Part shown: positions 31,889-41,246 of the stretch, in pieces
How positions within the stretch are numbered: the first letter of the stretch is position 1
Layout of the letters: each line of letters starts with the position of its first letter
Assembly: GCA_047619685.1 (NCBI GenBank)
Contig: JBLHLC010000019.1
Span: 17,339-81,338 of the forward strand
Source of the DNA: JABDJZ01 sp047619685
GTDB taxonomy: Bacteria > Bacteroidota > Rhodothermia > Rhodothermales > UBA10348
Length of the DNA: 64,000 nt
Direction: 5' to 3'
The notes under the pieces: generated by a model
What the model saw: the letters and a program-made list of their open reading frames with translations, nothing else
Database searches by the model: none
Told to the model about the DNA's origin: nothing
Translations under genes and position numbers: made by a program

Positions 31889-33409
31889 ATGCTGGACCGC
31901 CGGACATTCCTTCGTCAGATTCTTGCCGCGGGCGCGGTCAGCGCACTACCGGGAGGTTTGGCCTGCCAAAGTGCTGCTGCCAAGCGGCCCAATTTCATGG
32001 TCTTCCTGGCCGACGATCTGGGCTTCGGGGACCTCCGTTCCTACGGCAACCGCATTATTCAGACGCCGCGTTTGGATGCCTTTGCGTCGCAGGGCATGCG
32101 GTTCACGGATTTCCACTCGGGCGGGACCGTGTGCTCGCCCTCGCGCGCTGCACTCCTCACTGGCCGCAACCCCTATCGGTCAGGGTTTTATTACATCGCC
32201 GGATCCGGGATGCATCTTCAGCAGGGCGAGGTCACGATTGCTTCTCTCCTTCGAGAGAGCGGGTATGACACGTGCTTCGTTGGGAAGTGGCATCTGAGTC
32301 GCTTTGACAGGACCAACGCGGTCGCGCCGACCCCGGGGGACCATGGATTTGACCACTGGTTTGCCACGGCTGTCAATGCATTCGAGGGCCCTGAGAATCC
32401 GCAGAAGTTCTATCGAAATGGCGAGGCCGTGGGCGAGGTGTCTGGCTGGTATTGTGACGTCATTGTCCAGGAAGCACTGGACTGGCTTCAAAACCGTCCC
32501 AATCCCGAGCGGCCGTTCTTTCTGGAAGTGTGCAGTCACGAACCACACACGCCAGTAGAGCCGCCGGAGTCCTTCGCCGCCCGATATGCGAACCCGGCCG
32601 TGGACTCCCTGGAGGAATCTGCACTGTACGGCCAGGTGGTTCGCCCGCCGGGAATCGACGGCAACAAACGGTACTACTACGGCACCGTGGAACAGCTGGA
32701 TCGGGCCTTCGGAAATCTCATGGATGGAATGGATGCAGCGGGTCTTACCGACGAAACCCTCTCCATCTTTACCAGCGACAACGGGCCAGAGTCACCAGTG
32801 AATTTCGAGGAATCACGCGGGGAGTGGACGGACCCTCTACGAGACCGCTCATTCGGAACGCCAGGAATCTGGCGCGGGATGAAACGGTATCCCTACGAAG
32901 GAGGCCACCGCGTGCCGGGCATCGCGCGTTGGCCGGGCCGAGTCCAGGCAGGCACAGTAAGTGACGCGTTGATCAATGGCACCGACTTCCTTCCTACCCT
33001 TGCCGAGTTGGCGGGCGTCCCCATTCCGACGGACCGGGCCATAGACGGAATTAGCTTTGTGCCGGCCCTGAATGGGAGACCCCTCCATCGGGACCGGCCG
33101 GTCTTCTGGTTTTTTCCTGCACACGAGGACACCTATTACCTCATGCCCCACGTCGCCATGAGGAGTGCTGGCTGGACGCTTCTTGGGTGGCTCAATCCCA
33201 AGGATCCCGACGCCCTGATAATGGACTGGCTCAAAGAGGAGAGTCTTGGGCGGTTCGCTCTTTACGACCTGGATTCGGATCCCGAGCAGCGGAACGACCT
33301 GCTTCTTGCCCAACCCGAGCGTGCCGAAGTCATGATCGGCGAGATGCGGGCGTTCTGGGCCGAAATCCAGCTGGATAGCCCCCGATGGGAAGAGTGGCGG
33401 ATGAAATAG
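31889..33409 (+). CDS. Type I sulfatase, Tat-exported
   Basis: A 506-aa sulfate ester hydrolase. It starts with a twin-arginine signal (DRRTFLRQILAAGAVSALPGG). The metal residues Asp42/Asp43 lie in FMVFLADDLGFGD; the formylglycine site is Cys82 in CSPSRAALLTG, the exact Cys-type signature; KWHL and NGPESP-type metal motifs follow. It probably removes sulfate from polysaccharides or glycoconjugates in the periplasm. The maturing enzyme (FGE or anSME) is not in the window. Confidence 0.94.
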   Translation: MLDRRTFLRQILAAGAVSALPGGLACQSAAAKRPNFMVFLADDLGFGDLRSYGNRIIQTPRLDAFASQGMRFTDFHSGGTVCSPSRAALLTGRNPYRSGFYYIAGSGMHLQQGEVTIASLLRESGYDTCFVGKWHLSRFDRTNAVAPTPGDHGFDHWFATAVNAFEGPENPQKFYRNGEAVGEVSGWYCDVIVQEALDWLQNRPNPERPFFLEVCSHEPHTPVEPPESFAARYANPAVDSLEESALYGQVVRPPGIDGNKRYYYGTVEQLDRAFGNLMDGMDAAGLTDETLSIFTSDNGPESPVNFEESRGEWTDPLRDRSFGTPGIWRGMKRYPYEGGHRVPGIARWPGRVQAGTVSDALINGTDFLPTLAELAGVPIPTDRAIDGISFVPALNGRPLHRDRPVFWFFPAHEDTYYLMPHVAMRSAGWTLLGWLNPKDPDALIMDWLKEESLGRFALYDLDSDPEQRNDLLLAQPERAEVMIGEMRAFWAEIQLDSPRWEEWRMK

Positions 33410-33611
33410 GGGCCCGCCGGGGAGCCGACGGACCGGCCCTTTGCCGTGGCGGCAACCGCCCACGCCAGTTGACTACCCGGTCACCGGACCCATCGCGCCG
33501 TTCACCGACGCAGAGCGCCCGTTCAGCCCCTGAAAGTAACACGGTTTGTGCCGGGCCGTACCCGCCCTAAAGAAACAATCCAGACACACAAACACCTTTA
33601 GGAACGGTCCC

Positions 33612-34046
33612 ATGCGAGTCACAAACAGCATTCAGCGAGCCCTCGGCCTTGCACTATTTATCGGCCTTGTCGGAACGACAGCGGTCTCCGCCCAATCAAC
33701 GTACGAGACCAAGAGCCAGGACTGGTGGGACGGGCTTCAGGAGCAACTCAGTGAGTCTGTTAGCTCGGATATCGCCCAAGTCCGGCAGGATGCCGTGCGT
33801 CAAGTGATCTTCTTCGCCGAGAACTATGACAATTTCGTCAACTTCGATGACGCGGCCTACGAGATCATGGGTCGATTCGAGACGTCAGAGGACATCGGCG
33901 AACGTCTGATGGCCTTGGCTGCGCTGAACGCAATCGGCGAAGACGGCACCCTGGGGCGGCTTGCACGGGTTGCGTCGGCTGAGAAGTCCGATCGGGTGAG
34001 GGCAGTGACTGCAGCGGTTCTCAGTGCCCACGCGGCATCGCTTTAG
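33612..34046 (+). CDS. Small secreted protein with HEAT-like helices
   Basis: A 144-aa protein. The ATG at 33612 opens a clear signal peptide (RALGLALFIGLVGTTAVSAQ). The mature part is all-helical with repeat-like helices (VRQDAVRQVIFFAENYDNFVNFD, GRLARVASAEKSDRVRAVTAAVLSAHA), suggesting an armadillo/HEAT-type fold. No name can be given. It lies between sulfatase and rpsU, each on separate likely transcripts. Confidence 0.75.
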   Translation: MRVTNSIQRALGLALFIGLVGTTAVSAQSTYETKSQDWWDGLQEQLSESVSSDIAQVRQDAVRQVIFFAENYDNFVNFDDAAYEIMGRFETSEDIGERLMALAALNAIGEDGTLGRLARVASAEKSDRVRAVTAAVLSAHAASL

Positions 34047-34079
34047 CCTAGGGGGACGGGTACTGGCGTTAGGGGCGTC

Positions 34080-34108
34080 TTGACAGAGGTGGGAAATCAG
34101 CCTACCTT
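34080..34108 (+). promoter_or_regulatory. Candidate rpsU promoter
   Basis: Exact TTGACA (34080-34085), a 17-base spacer and TACCTT (34103-34108), 36 bases before the rpsU start codon. The same TACCTT and spacing precede rpmE. Confidence 0.65.
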
Positions 34109-34144
34109 AAAAGGCTACACCAATCTCTTTCCGGTTCAGAATAC

Positions 34145-34339
34145 GTGTCCCTAGGAATTAAAGTTCGAGACAACGAGTCCATCGACCGTGCGCTGCGCCG
34201 CTTCAAGCGTGCTGTGAACCGCAGCCGCACACTTCGCATCTTCCGTGAGAACATGGCCTTCGTAAAGCCTTCGGAAACGAAGCGGCTCGACAAGGAAAAA
34301 GCCACGCGGAACGCGCGCAAGCACAACCGATACTACTAG
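34145..34339 (+). CDS. rpsU: 30S ribosomal protein S21
   Basis: A 64-aa basic small-subunit protein starting from GTG. It has VRDNESIDRALRRFKRAVNRSRTLRIFRENMAFVKPSETKR and an Arg/Lys-rich tail, fitting S21. It has a clear promoter before it and a terminator after it, so it is probably a single-gene transcript. Confidence 0.95.
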   Translation: MSLGIKVRDNESIDRALRRFKRAVNRSRTLRIFRENMAFVKPSETKRLDKEKATRNARKHNRYY

Positions 34340-34381
34340 ACCGATTCAGGGTCTTGGGACCCGGTCTTAGAGTTTCAGGAG

Positions 34382-34419
34382 AAAGGGGTGCCACCGCTGG
34401 TGACACCCCTTTCTTTATT
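34382..34419. terminator. Bidirectional terminator between rpsU and kgd
   Basis: AAAGGGGTG (34382-34390) pairs with CACCCCTTT (34404-34412), and the inner bases CCACC/GGTG extend it. T-rich sequence follows on the plus strand and, across the A run, on the minus strand. Confidence 0.85.
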
Positions 34420-34428
34420 GCCTTCGGA

Positions 34429-37400
34429 TCAGATGCCTAGCGCAAGCGCCACGATGGCGTCCTGCTCGTACTGGTGGATGTTGCCACTACCCGTAGCCGG
34501 ACTCGCTGAGGCGGGCCGTCCGGCGTACGTCACGCGTTGGGCCATATCGCCCCGCACGTCCGAGAGGATGTCATCAATCCGGTACCGGAGGTGCTCCCAA
34601 GCACCCATGTTGGCTGACTCCTCCTGGAGCCACACGACGCTGGCGCTCGGCGAGAACCGCTTCAACTCTGCGGCAATGGCTTTCTTGTCGAGTGGGTAGA
34701 GTTGCTCAACGCGAACCAGGGCCACTGTGCCGGCAATGGATGGCTCTTCTTCAAGCTTCCGAAGCGCGTCGTAGTAAACTTTGCCGCTACAAAACACAAT
34801 GCGTTGAACGGCCGAGTCATCCTCTACCGAGGCAGGAATGACTTCCTGAAACCGCCCGTCGGTGAATTCGGAAGGATCAGAAACAGCGAGCGGATGCCGC
34901 AAGAGACTCTTGGGTGACATGATGACCAACGGACGTTTGATTTCGCCGTGGATCTGACGCCGGAAGGCGTGGAACACGTTTGCAGGCGTGGAGATGTTGC
35001 AAACGCTCATATTGCCTTCTGCACAGAGCTGAAGGAAACGCTCCAACCGCGCGGAAGAGTGTTCTGGCCCCTGTCCCTCGTACCCGTGAGGAAGCAAGAG
35101 AACCAGGGAACTGGCCTGTCCCCATTTCTCACCGGCCGCGGCCAGGAACTGGTCAAAGATGATTTGCGCGCCATTGGCAAAATCACCGAATTGGGCCTCC
35201 CAAATCACCAGTGCGTCAGGCGAGGCGACGGAATACCCATACTCAAACCCCGTGACCGCGTACTCGGAGAGCAGGCTGTCATAGATGTACAGGCGGCCCT
35301 GGTTGGGTGACACGTGGTTGAGCGGGATGAACTCGTCCGAGGTTTCCTGATCGTACACAACGGCGTGGCGATGCGAAAACGTGCCTCTTCGGGAGTCTTG
35401 TCCGCTGAGCCTGACACGCGTGCCCTCCACCAGGAGAGTTCCGAAGGCCAAGGCCTCTGCCAGCCCCCAGTCCACCTTCCGATCGGCGGTGTAGTGCGTT
35501 TCGCGCCGCTTGAACTGACTGAGGAGCTTCCTGTGAACGTTGAACCCTTCGGGGAACCGCGTCAGCGCAGCGATAACCTCGTCGATGTTTTCCTGGGAGG
35601 CGCCTGTCTCGACGTAGACAACGCCTTCCTTGTCCGGCCGCGCGAGCGGGTTGTCCGGCCTCGGTACGACCTCATCCGCAACCTCCTTGGTGATCGAGAA
35701 GGCCTCCTGAAGCCGGTTGCGGAAGTCCTCGAAGAGCTGCTCAGCCTGTTCAGGCGTCATGTCGCCACGGCGCAACAACAGCTCCGTATAGAGCTTTCGC
35801 ACCGACCGCTTCTGCTCGATTTTTTTGTATAACAGCGGCTGGGTATACGAGGGCTCGTCCCCTTCGTTATGCCCGCGGACCCGGTAGCAAAGAAGGTCGA
35901 TGACCACGTCCTTGTTGAACACCTGCCTGAAATCCAGCGCAAGCCTCGAGACCCGCACGCAGGCCTCAGGATCATCCCCGTTCACATGGAAAATTGGGGC
36001 CTGGATCATGCGCGCAATGTCAGTCGCGTAGGTAGAACTGCGAGCAGACTCTGGTCCGGTCGTGAACCCGATTTGATTGTTGATCACAAGGTGAACGGTG
36101 CCACCAGTTTCATAACCCGGCAACTGGCTCAGGTTCAGCGTCTCGCTGACCACGCCCTGCCCGGCAAACGCCGCATCGCCGTGAATCAGAATGGGGATGA
36201 CCGTGTCGTGATAGTCGCGCCGTTCCTGCTCCGGCCGGGAGTCACGGATGCTCTCCTGTTTGGCCCGAGCCATGCCCTCAACAACCGGATTGACCGCTTC
36301 CAGATGGCTGGGATTTGAGGCTAGTGTCACCTTGACCGTGTTGCCTGAACTGGCCGTGTGCACACCGCGTGCGCCAAGGTGGTACTTCACATCGCCCGAA
36401 CCCTGTGTGGTGTTGAGATCGATGTTGCCCTCAAATTCGGAGAAAATGACCTGGTAGGGCTTGTTGAGGATGTTGGCCAGAACGTTGAGACGGCCCCGAT
36501 GCGCCATCCCGATGACAACCTCCAGTACTTCCTGGTTGGCGGCATCCGAGAGGATCATGTCCAGCATCGGAATCACGGTCTCTGATCCCTCCAGGCTGAA
36601 CCGCTTATGGCCGATGTACTTGGTATGCAGGAAGTTTTCGAACACCTCGGCAGCGTTGAGTTTGTCCAGCATCCGGAGTTTTGCGCTCTCAGAGATGGGC
36701 TCAACACCCCGCACGGGTTCGAGGCGCTCGACCAACCAACGTTTTTCGCCCGGGTCAGAGATGTGCATGAACTCGATGCCCACCTTTCGGGTGTACGTCT
36801 GACGCAGGATATCGAGTATTTCCCTGAGGGGAAGTACATCGCTCCCTGCCAGATCGCCGGTGACAAACTTCCGGTCCAGGTCCCAAATCGTAAGGCCGTA
36901 CTCCTTGGGATCCAGTTCGGGATGGTATTCCCAGTTGTATCCAAGCGGATTGACATCTGCCTGGAGATGGCCGCGCACCCGGTAGGCCCGAATAAGCTGC
37001 AGGACGCGGGCCTGCTTGCGGACCATGTCCATCCCGTCACTCTCATGCCCGCCCACCTGGGGCGTGGAATCGGTGGCGAGAACGTATGGTTGATAGGGAA
37101 TTTCCAGGCTTGCGAAAACCCCTTCGTAGAACCCATGGTGCCCTACCAGTAGCTCTCCCACAAACTTGAGGAATGCCCCGGATTCAGCACCCTGGATAAC
37201 CCGGTGATCGTAGGTCGAGGTAATGGTCATTACCTGCGAGATTCCGGTCCGCGCGATTACATCCGGAGGGAAAGCGTGGTATTCCGTCGGATAGCCGATG
37301 GACCCGACTCCAACAATCAGTCCCTGCCCCTCCATGAGCCTCGGAACAGAGAGGCCGGTGCCGATCATCCCGGGATTGGTGAGCGTGGCCGAAGTGCCCG

Positions 37401-38082
37401 CGAAGTCGGCCACGTCAATCTTGTTGTCCCGTGCGCGCCGAACAAGGTCGTTGTACCGACCCAGGAATTCGCGGAATGTGAGTGTGTCGGCGCCCTTGAT
37501 GTTCGGGACCATCAGTGTGCGCTTCCCGCGCTTCTCCACATCGATGGCCAGGCCCAGGTTCACGGCGCCGGGGGAGACATGCTCCAGTGTTCCGTTGGTC
37601 TTCCGGAACGCGGTGTTCATGTTGGGAAATTGAGCAATTCCCAGGACAATCGCGTGCGCAATCAAGTGCGTGTAGGAAACCTTGTTTCCGCCTACGTCTC
37701 GTTGATGTGCGTTGATCAGCGTCCGGTTTTCAGCCAGCAGCTTGACCGGGATGGAACGGACTGAGGTTGCCGTCGGGACAAGGAGACTGGCCTCCATGTT
37801 CTCCACGATACGCGCAGAGGGTCCGCGGATAACGGAGACTGTGGTGCCGTCATCCGGTGGCGCCGCGCCATCTCCAGACGGGATGGCGGTAGCGGCTGGA
37901 GTGGGTGCGACCAGAACTGCGGCGGCAGGGCTGGCAGCCACGGTCTCAGGGGCAACAAACTCTACGCCCGGGTCATAGCCCGCAAAGAAATCACGCCAGC
38001 TCTCACTGACGCTGTCGGGTTCTTCCAGATACTGCCGGTACAGATCTTCGATGTAACCGGTATTGAATCCGAGATTGCTCAC
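34429..38082 (-). CDS. kgd: Multifunctional 2-oxoglutarate dehydrogenase E2-E1 fusion (KGD type)
   Basis: A 1217-aa protein starting from GTG. Residues 1-35 match the usual OGDH start (GFNTGYIEDLYRQYLEEPDSV). Residues about 40-105 are an Ala/Pro-rich linker. Residues about 107-330 are an E2 acyltransferase domain with YDHRVIQGAESG (293-302), where the usual Asp of HRxxDG is Gln, as in mycobacterial KGD. From about 350 it is a full E1o: IGMAHRGRLNVLANIL, HGDAAFAGQGVVSETLNLSQL, RVRGHNEGDEPSYTQP. There is no lipoyl domain. It decarboxylates 2-oxoglutarate in the TCA cycle and needs separate E2/E3. It is mostly known from actinobacteria. Confidence 0.95.
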   Translation of the reverse strand: MSNLGFNTGYIEDLYRQYLEEPDSVSESWRDFFAGYDPGVEFVAPETVAASPAAAVLVAPTPAATAIPSGDGAAPPDDGTTVSVIRGPSARIVENMEASLLVPTATSVRSIPVKLLAENRTLINAHQRDVGGNKVSYTHLIAHAIVLGIAQFPNMNTAFRKTNGTLEHVSPGAVNLGLAIDVEKRGKRTLMVPNIKGADTLTFREFLGRYNDLVRRARDNKIDVADFAGTSATLTNPGMIGTGLSVPRLMEGQGLIVGVGSIGYPTEYHAFPPDVIARTGISQVMTITSTYDHRVIQGAESGAFLKFVGELLVGHHGFYEGVFASLEIPYQPYVLATDSTPQVGGHESDGMDMVRKQARVLQLIRAYRVRGHLQADVNPLGYNWEYHPELDPKEYGLTIWDLDRKFVTGDLAGSDVLPLREILDILRQTYTRKVGIEFMHISDPGEKRWLVERLEPVRGVEPISESAKLRMLDKLNAAEVFENFLHTKYIGHKRFSLEGSETVIPMLDMILSDAANQEVLEVVIGMAHRGRLNVLANILNKPYQVIFSEFEGNIDLNTTQGSGDVKYHLGARGVHTASSGNTVKVTLASNPSHLEAVNPVVEGMARAKQESIRDSRPEQERRDYHDTVIPILIHGDAAFAGQGVVSETLNLSQLPGYETGGTVHLVINNQIGFTTGPESARSSTYATDIARMIQAPIFHVNGDDPEACVRVSRLALDFRQVFNKDVVIDLLCYRVRGHNEGDEPSYTQPLLYKKIEQKRSVRKLYTELLLRRGDMTPEQAEQLFEDFRNRLQEAFSITKEVADEVVPRPDNPLARPDKEGVVYVETGASQENIDEVIAALTRFPEGFNVHRKLLSQFKRRETHYTADRKVDWGLAEALAFGTLLVEGTRVRLSGQDSRRGTFSHRHAVVYDQETSDEFIPLNHVSPNQGRLYIYDSLLSEYAVTGFEYGYSVASPDALVIWEAQFGDFANGAQIIFDQFLAAAGEKWGQASSLVLLLPHGYEGQGPEHSSARLERFLQLCAEGNMSVCNISTPANVFHAFRRQIHGEIKRPLVIMSPKSLLRHPLAVSDPSEFTDGRFQEVIPASVEDDSAVQRIVFCSGKVYYDALRKLEEEPSIAGTVALVRVEQLYPLDKKAIAAELKRFSPSASVVWLQEESANMGAWEHLRYRIDDILSDVRGDMAQRVTYAGRPASASPATGSGNIHQYEQDAIVALALGI

Positions 38083-38209
38083 TTGGAGGAAGCTTTATTG
38101 GGCTGACGGCGGCGCGTCGGCATGTGGGGAAGAAGTCCTCATGTGGGGTGAGGATGGCTCCTTCGATGCGATCGGTTTACGAAGCGGTATTCTGATTGAT
38201 TCCCGGTGG

Positions 38210-39214
38210 TCAGAGCCAGCCTGCACCCTTGTACCAATCCACCGCATCTGCGAAACCTTCAACGAGCGGAACGCCGGCGGTGTAGCCAAAACCGAGTCGT
38301 GCCCTATCGGAACTACACATAATGCATGCGTCTCTGATCTCCAGGGCCTTCTCGCGATTGAGGGGCGGGTAGGTGCCGAACAATCGCCCGGCAGCCTGAA
38401 CCACCGCGCCGACGGGGACAATCAGTGATTCCGGGATGCGAAGCGTGAATACCCTTCTATTCAGGGCTCGGGCTGCTGCGTCCTTTACCTGGGCCCACGA
38501 GTAGGCGGGATCGGCGCCCAGAAAGTAGGTATTCCCGACCGTGGCAGGGCTCTCTGCGGCGTCGATCATCCCACGCACAAGGTCGGTAACGTGCACGAGA
38601 CTCAGGGCCGGGCCAGTCGACCCCCCCACCACAGGGAAAACGCCCCGAGAGGCCCCCTTGAAAATGGTGAAGATGTCGGCATCGCGGGGGCCGTACACGG
38701 CGGGAGGGCGGACGACGGTGATGGGAACCAGCGTGCGAAACGCCTGAATCTTGTCCTCCATCACCGCCTTGCTGCGACCGTACATGGAGACCGGCCGAAG
38801 GGGAGTGTTCTCTGTGGCAACCTTGTCGGCCGCGGCTCCCACGGCTGCCAGGCTGCTTACAATCTGCACCCGGGGCGCAGGCGAAAGCGAGGATGCCGCC
38901 TGAAGCAGGTTCAGTGTTCCCTGGACGTTGGCGTCCTCGAACTCCTCCCAGGATCTGGCCCGTGTGCGGCCAGCCACGTGATAGACCGTCGAGCAGCCCG
39001 TCATCGCGGCGGCCAGATCATCGACAGATCCAAGGTCTGCACGAACGGCCTGGTGCGGAATCCCGGACAGCCACCCTGGCTTGGACCGAATCAGACAACG
39101 AACGTCGTCATAACCACGGGCGTGGAGGGCTTCGACCAGGTGGCTGCCGACAAATCCGGTTCCACCCGTCACGAGGACGGGCTGGTCAGTTTTTGGCGTC
39201 GAGGCGGATGACAT
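38210..39214 (-). CDS. NAD(P)-dependent epimerase/dehydratase (extended SDR)
   Basis: A 334-aa extended short-chain dehydrogenase. Cofactor motif GGTGFVGSHLVEAL near the N-terminus, VYHVAGRTRA, and the active-site YGRSK. It resembles 3-beta-HSD/dihydroflavonol-reductase-like NAD-dependent epimerases; substrate unknown. The ATG at 39214 lies inside rlmD (29-base overlap), so it is probably co-translated with it. Confidence 0.9.
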   Translation of the reverse strand: MSSASTPKTDQPVLVTGGTGFVGSHLVEALHARGYDDVRCLIRSKPGWLSGIPHQAVRADLGSVDDLAAAMTGCSTVYHVAGRTRARSWEEFEDANVQGTLNLLQAASSLSPAPRVQIVSSLAAVGAAADKVATENTPLRPVSMYGRSKAVMEDKIQAFRTLVPITVVRPPAVYGPRDADIFTIFKGASRGVFPVVGGSTGPALSLVHVTDLVRGMIDAAESPATVGNTYFLGADPAYSWAQVKDAAARALNRRVFTLRIPESLIVPVGAVVQAAGRLFGTYPPLNREKALEIRDACIMCSSDRARLGFGYTAGVPLVEGFADAVDWYKGAGWL

Positions 39215-40586
39215 TCTCCACGTGGTGGGTGTGTGGGAAGAGATCAACCGGCTGTGACCACGCCGCCTGGTATGCGTCGCCCAAAGCCTTCATGTCGATC
39301 GCCTGGGTTCGAGGATTGCAACTGACGTAGATCAGCCGTTGCGGCCGGACAGCCGCAATTTGCTTGACGACCCTGGGGTGTATCCCGGCGCGCGGAGGAT
39401 CAACGATCATCACGTCAGGCTTTCCGTGTTTCGCAACGAACTCTGGCGTCAACAGCTTGAGCATGTCTCCGGCTACGAAGCTCACATTCTCAATGCCGTT
39501 GGCCTTTGCATTGGCACGCGCGTTCACCACGGCCTCTTCCACAAGTTCAACGCCAACCACGTGCTTCACGTGTGGCGCCACAAACAGGCTTATGGTCCCG
39601 GCTCCACAGTAGAGATCGTAGACCAGATCATCCTTCGTGAAGCCAGCGGCGTCGCGGGCAACTTCGTAAAGCTTTGCCGCGGCCTTTGTGTTGGTCTGGA
39701 AAAAGGCGTTTGGCGCAATCTGAAACGTCAGATCCCCGATGCGGTCGGTATAGTGGCCCGGGCCGTAGATGGTGTGTATGGCCTCACCGAACGCGGTCTG
39801 GGCCACGCCTTCGTTGACGGCATTCACGAAGGTGCTGATCTCGGGAAACTCTGCCTTCAGAAAGGTGGCCATCTCAGCCATCCGCTCTTCGTCGTAACGG
39901 TTAGTCACGAGGTTGACCAGGAGGTCGGAGGTGTTTCCGGCCTGGCGGATGACAAGGTGGCGAAGGTACCCGACATGATTTCGGATGTGCCAGGGCTTCC
40001 AGCCGCGCTCGAGGACGAATGCACGGACGCCGTTGACGATGCGGGCACTGAGGCCAGATTGGAGGTGGCACTCCTCCAAATCAATCACCTTGTTGAAGTA
40101 TCCCGGCGCGTGAAGTCCCAGGGCGAAGCGTAAATCGAACCTCTCGCCCGAGTCAATCTCCTTTTTGGTGAGCCAGCGCTCGGCGCTGAAGGAGAACTCC
40201 ATCTTGTTGCGGTACTCGTAGATGTCGTCCGCGCCGATAGGAGTGCGCACCTCAATGTCGGAAAACCCACCCTCATGCTGGAGGGCCTCTTCCACACTCT
40301 GGCGTTTGGCCTCAAGCTGCGCTTCGTAGGAGACATGTTGCCACTTGCAACCACCGCAGGCCCCAAAATAGCGGCAACGGGGTTCGGTTCGAAGTTCGCT
40401 GGGCTCCAGGATCTCGTCGATGCGAGCCTCGCCAAAAGACTTCCGCTTGCGAACGAGCGTGGCTTTTACCCTGTCTCCGGGAACGCCGCCGGGGACGAAC
40501 ACCACGTACCCGTCCAGACGGCACAGCGACTTGCCGCGATCCGCAAACTTCTGGATGGAGAGCTCCAGTTGGTCTCCTTTCTTCAT
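39186..40586 (-). CDS. rlmD: 23S rRNA (uracil-C5)-methyltransferase, RlmD/RumA type
   Basis: SAM-dependent TrmA-family RNA methyltransferase. The ATG at 40586 gives 466 aa (MKKGDQLELSIQKFADRG, a TRAM domain to about residue 55). The iron-sulfur Cys set is in RCRYFGACGGCKWQH; the SAM site DLYCGAGTISLFVA and the catalytic Cys in RLIYVSCNPRTQAIDM are complete. Which uridine it methylates (1939 or another) cannot be told. The reading frame upstream of 40586 is not part of the gene. Confidence 0.93.
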   Translation of the reverse strand: MKKGDQLELSIQKFADRGKSLCRLDGYVVFVPGGVPGDRVKATLVRKRKSFGEARIDEILEPSELRTEPRCRYFGACGGCKWQHVSYEAQLEAKRQSVEEALQHEGGFSDIEVRTPIGADDIYEYRNKMEFSFSAERWLTKKEIDSGERFDLRFALGLHAPGYFNKVIDLEECHLQSGLSARIVNGVRAFVLERGWKPWHIRNHVGYLRHLVIRQAGNTSDLLVNLVTNRYDEERMAEMATFLKAEFPEISTFVNAVNEGVAQTAFGEAIHTIYGPGHYTDRIGDLTFQIAPNAFFQTNTKAAAKLYEVARDAAGFTKDDLVYDLYCGAGTISLFVAPHVKHVVGVELVEEAVVNARANAKANGIENVSFVAGDMLKLLTPEFVAKHGKPDVMIVDPPRAGIHPRVVKQIAAVRPQRLIYVSCNPRTQAIDMKALGDAYQAAWSQPVDLFPHTHHVENVIRLDAKN

Positions 40587-40632
40587 GGGCTTACACAGCG
40601 GACAAGAGGTCCCGCGATCACTGAGTGTTGAG

Positions 40633-41244
40633 TTACCAGCCCGGGGGCGGGTCGGAATGAGTTGCGGCGTTTTGTGCCGCAGTGCCGAGGCATCGCGCAG
40701 CCTCCATTGGGCCATTCTGTTCGCGAAGAAGGCGTCGTATTTCGGTAAGCCGCTGAGCAAAATGTCGGGCCAGCAGGGTTGCCAGCGCGGCGCCGGTCTT
40801 GGGATGCCTGCGCTGAAGCGTTCGGAATTCCGGGCTGAACAGTCCGAGGACCTCCGTCCCAACGCTGGCTTGAGCGCTCTCGGTCCGCTTGATAATGCCG
40901 CCGCCCAAAAGGCAGGTCGCACCCAGGATTTCCCCCTGACCGACCTCACGGAATTCCGTGGATTGGCCTGAGGCGTCGTCTATCAGGAGGCGAATGCTGC
41001 CGGAAACCACAATGTAGAGGCCTATGCCCGGGTCCCCCTCGTAATAGAGGAATTCGTCCTTCCGGTAGGAGCGCTCGTGAAAGGCTTCCGCCAGTTCCAC
41101 CAGCATCCCTCTGGGTAATGGACCAAACAAGGGGACGCCGTCCAAATAGTCTGCCAGCACTTTCATGCGGGCATCTTCCTCCTGACGGAAGATCCGCTTG
41201 CCGGTTTTGCGGACGGTGGCCAGTACGGTTGATCCGATTGACAT
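40633..41244 (-). CDS. Cyclic-nucleotide-binding-domain protein without HTH
   Basis: A 203-aa protein starting MSIGSTVLATVRK (ATG at 41244). Residues about 40-155 form a cNMP/Crp-like beta-roll (DGVPLFGPLPRGMLVELAEAFHERSYRKDEFLYYEGDPGIGLYIVVSGSIRLLI, then REVGQGEILGATCLLGG). The C-terminal helix (about 155-190) has no recognisable winged helix, so it is probably not a DNA-binding Crp. It starts 2 bases after the Omp85 stop, implying co-transcription with it. It may sense a ligand or redox state for the envelope or for rlmD; this is a guess. Confidence 0.8.
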   Translation of the reverse strand: MSIGSTVLATVRKTGKRIFRQEEDARMKVLADYLDGVPLFGPLPRGMLVELAEAFHERSYRKDEFLYYEGDPGIGLYIVVSGSIRLLIDDASGQSTEFREVGQGEILGATCLLGGGIIKRTESAQASVGTEVLGLFSPEFRTLQRRHPKTGAALATLLARHFAQRLTEIRRLLREQNGPMEAARCLGTAAQNAATHSDPPPGW

Positions 41245-41246
41245 GG

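Noticed and set aside
40587..40949. N-terminal extension of rlmD (about 120 residues)
   Set aside because: It overlaps the cNMP-binding gene in another frame and has no TrmA-family resemblance. The ATG at 40586 gives a standard TRAM-domain start.
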